DNA of 64,000 nt. Source: Burkholderia sp. GAS332 (GTDB taxonomy: Bacteria > Pseudomonadota > Gammaproteobacteria > Burkholderiales > Burkholderiaceae). Where the stretch lies: positions 3,286,001-3,350,000 of the forward strand of contig FSRV01000001.1 in assembly GCA_900142905.1 (NCBI GenBank). The letters are read 5' to 3'. A program made the translations under genes and the position numbers. Within the stretch, counting starts at the first letter, position 1, and each line of letters begins with the position of its first letter. This document shows positions 63,210-64,000 of this stretch, in pieces. A model generated the notes under the pieces. It did no database searches and was not told where the DNA came from. It saw only the letters and a list, made by a program, of their open reading frames with translations.

Positions 63210-64000
63210 ATGAGCCGACTTTGGTACACGCGCTGCCCCGCCCCCACGCCCTTCGGCATCGCCGTGCAAAAAGGCTGGCTGGAGGAGGAATTCGCCGCCG
63301 ACGGAATCGATGTCAAAGCGCTGCAGGACGCCGACGACGTGCAGATTCGACGCTCGCATTTCACGCATACGCAGCCATGGTCGTTCCGTCAGGGCGGTAA
63401 CATTCCCGCGCTTTGGGCTCGAGCCCAAGGCGGCGACACACGCCTGATCGGCGTGAGCTGGGTGGACGAATTCCAGGCGCTGATCACCCTGGACCGGCAA
63501 CTCGACGCGAGCCCTGAATCGCTTGCCGGACGCCGCTTCGGATTTCCACTCAACACCCGTGCAAGCGTGGTCGATTTTCATCGCGCGACCGCGCTGCGCG
63601 GTTTCTCCTCCCTGCTCGGCGCGCTGGGCGTGCAGCTCGAAGACATCGATCTGGTCGATCTGCCGCACACGCCGCGCAGCCTTGAAGACGCCAAACCCGC
63701 CGGCGATGCGCCGCTCGCCGATTGGCTCGACGCCCAACGCTCACACGAATTCACGCGTGAGGCCGAGGCGCTGCTGCGCGGTGAAGCCGACATCGTATTC
63801 GTCAAAGGTGCGACGGGCCTCGATATTACGAACCTCCTCAATGCAAGGATCCTCGTCGACATCAGCGCACAGCCCAATCGTGCGCTGCACGCAAATAACG
63901 GCACGCCACGCCCGCTAACCGTGGATGCGCAACTGCTCCGCGAGCGTCCCGATCTGGTCGAGCGAGTATTGGCTCGCACGCTGGACACCGGCGAGTGGGC
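63210..64000 (+). CDS. DszB-like sulfinate desulfinase (3' end beyond the window)
   Basis: At least 263 residues are visible, with AGGTG six bases before the ATG. The fold is that of NMT1/SsuA-type binding proteins, but there is no signal peptide. Residues match DszB of Rhodococcus motif by motif: WYTRCPAP (Cys9) with DszB YSNCPVP (Cys27), SHFTHTQP (His50) with VHFTYDQP (His60), and FRQGGNIPAL (Arg60, Gly63) with TRFGGEIPPL (Arg70, Gly73). The SLAGRRFGF and RERPDLVERVL segments also correspond. DszB releases sulfite from an aryl sulfinate using these Cys/His/Arg residues. The alternative, an unusual cytoplasmic binding protein, is less likely. Confidence 0.78.
   Translation, partial: MSRLWYTRCPAPTPFGIAVQKGWLEEEFAADGIDVKALQDADDVQIRRSHFTHTQPWSFRQGGNIPALWARAQGGDTRLIGVSWVDEFQALITLDRQLDASPESLAGRRFGFPLNTRASVVDFHRATALRGFSSLLGALGVQLEDIDLVDLPHTPRSLEDAKPAGDAPLADWLDAQRSHEFTREAEALLRGEADIVFVKGATGLDITNLLNARILVDISAQPNRALHANNGTPRPLTVDAQLLRERPDLVERVLARTLDTGEW

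Noticed and set aside
63210..64000. Call as an ordinary sulfonate ABC substrate-binding protein
   Set aside because: It has no signal peptide, and a dedicated binding protein already exists at 55041. The DszB Cys/His/Arg motifs are in place.

Overview
The window reads as a chromosomal segment of a beta-proteobacterium of the order Burkholderiales, most likely Paraburkholderia or a close relative. This rests on the high-GC coding style, the Burkholderia-type porin, and a family mix of many LysR/IclR/AraC regulators, NitT/TauT-type ABC transporters and paralogous housekeeping enzymes. I see no rRNA, tRNA, phage, insertion sequence or CRISPR array. The genus is inferred from gene families only.

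Layout. 1-4.6 kb: recC and the start of recB on the minus strand (RecBCD). 4.8-16.5 kb: chromosomal 'core-like' genes: an FUSC-family exporter, a divergent Lrp regulator/cysteine dioxygenase-like pair, a large MscS channel, an Rrf2 repressor with a NAD(P)-binding oxidoreductase and two matching operators, a DJ-1/PfpI protein and an orphan sensor kinase. 16.5-18.9 kb: the ammonium transporter amtB behind a clear sigma54 promoter and an NtrC-like site, an octamer tandem array, then a fluoride riboswitch with an unusual internal duplication in front of crcB/fluC. 18.9-24.2 kb: an emrB-emrA-outer membrane factor efflux operon with a divergent AraC regulator. 24.3-27.7 kb: a LysR pseudogene and a translationally coupled TPR/ATP-grasp + SerC-like pair. 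28-32 kb: stress and nitrogen genes (universal stress protein, a second glutamine synthetase, GYD protein, HbpS/GlcG-like protein). 32-37.5 kb: a porin, an NCS1 permease and an M20 amidohydrolase with a divergent LysR gene. 37.7-44.2 kb: a six-gene minus-strand run of flavoprotein monooxygenase, NitT/TauT-type ABC transporter, SoxC-like molybdoenzyme and cytochrome c. 44.6-54.8 kb: a putative IclR regulon with D- and L-type 2-hydroxyacid dehydrogenases, a polyamine-type ABC transporter, a DapA-family aldolase and an MFS carrier. 55-64 kb: a sulfonate-type ABC transporter followed by DszA-like, TauD-like, broken DszC/SfnB-like, RutA/SfnG-like and DszB-like genes.

The most interesting part is the last 9 kb. 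The final gene (63210 to the window end) would pass in an automatic annotation as an ABC substrate-binding protein. It has no signal peptide, and it carries Cys9, His50, Arg60 and Gly63 in the same motifs as the catalytic residues of the DszB sulfinate desulfinase. With a DszA-family monooxygenase, a decayed DszC-family gene, a TauD-family dioxygenase and a complete sulfonate-type importer in the same direction, this looks like an organosulfur uptake and C-S cleavage locus whose substrate is unknown. The 37.7-44.2 kb operon (importer + monooxygenase + SoxCD-like pair) would complement it by oxidising released sulfite. That link is inference.
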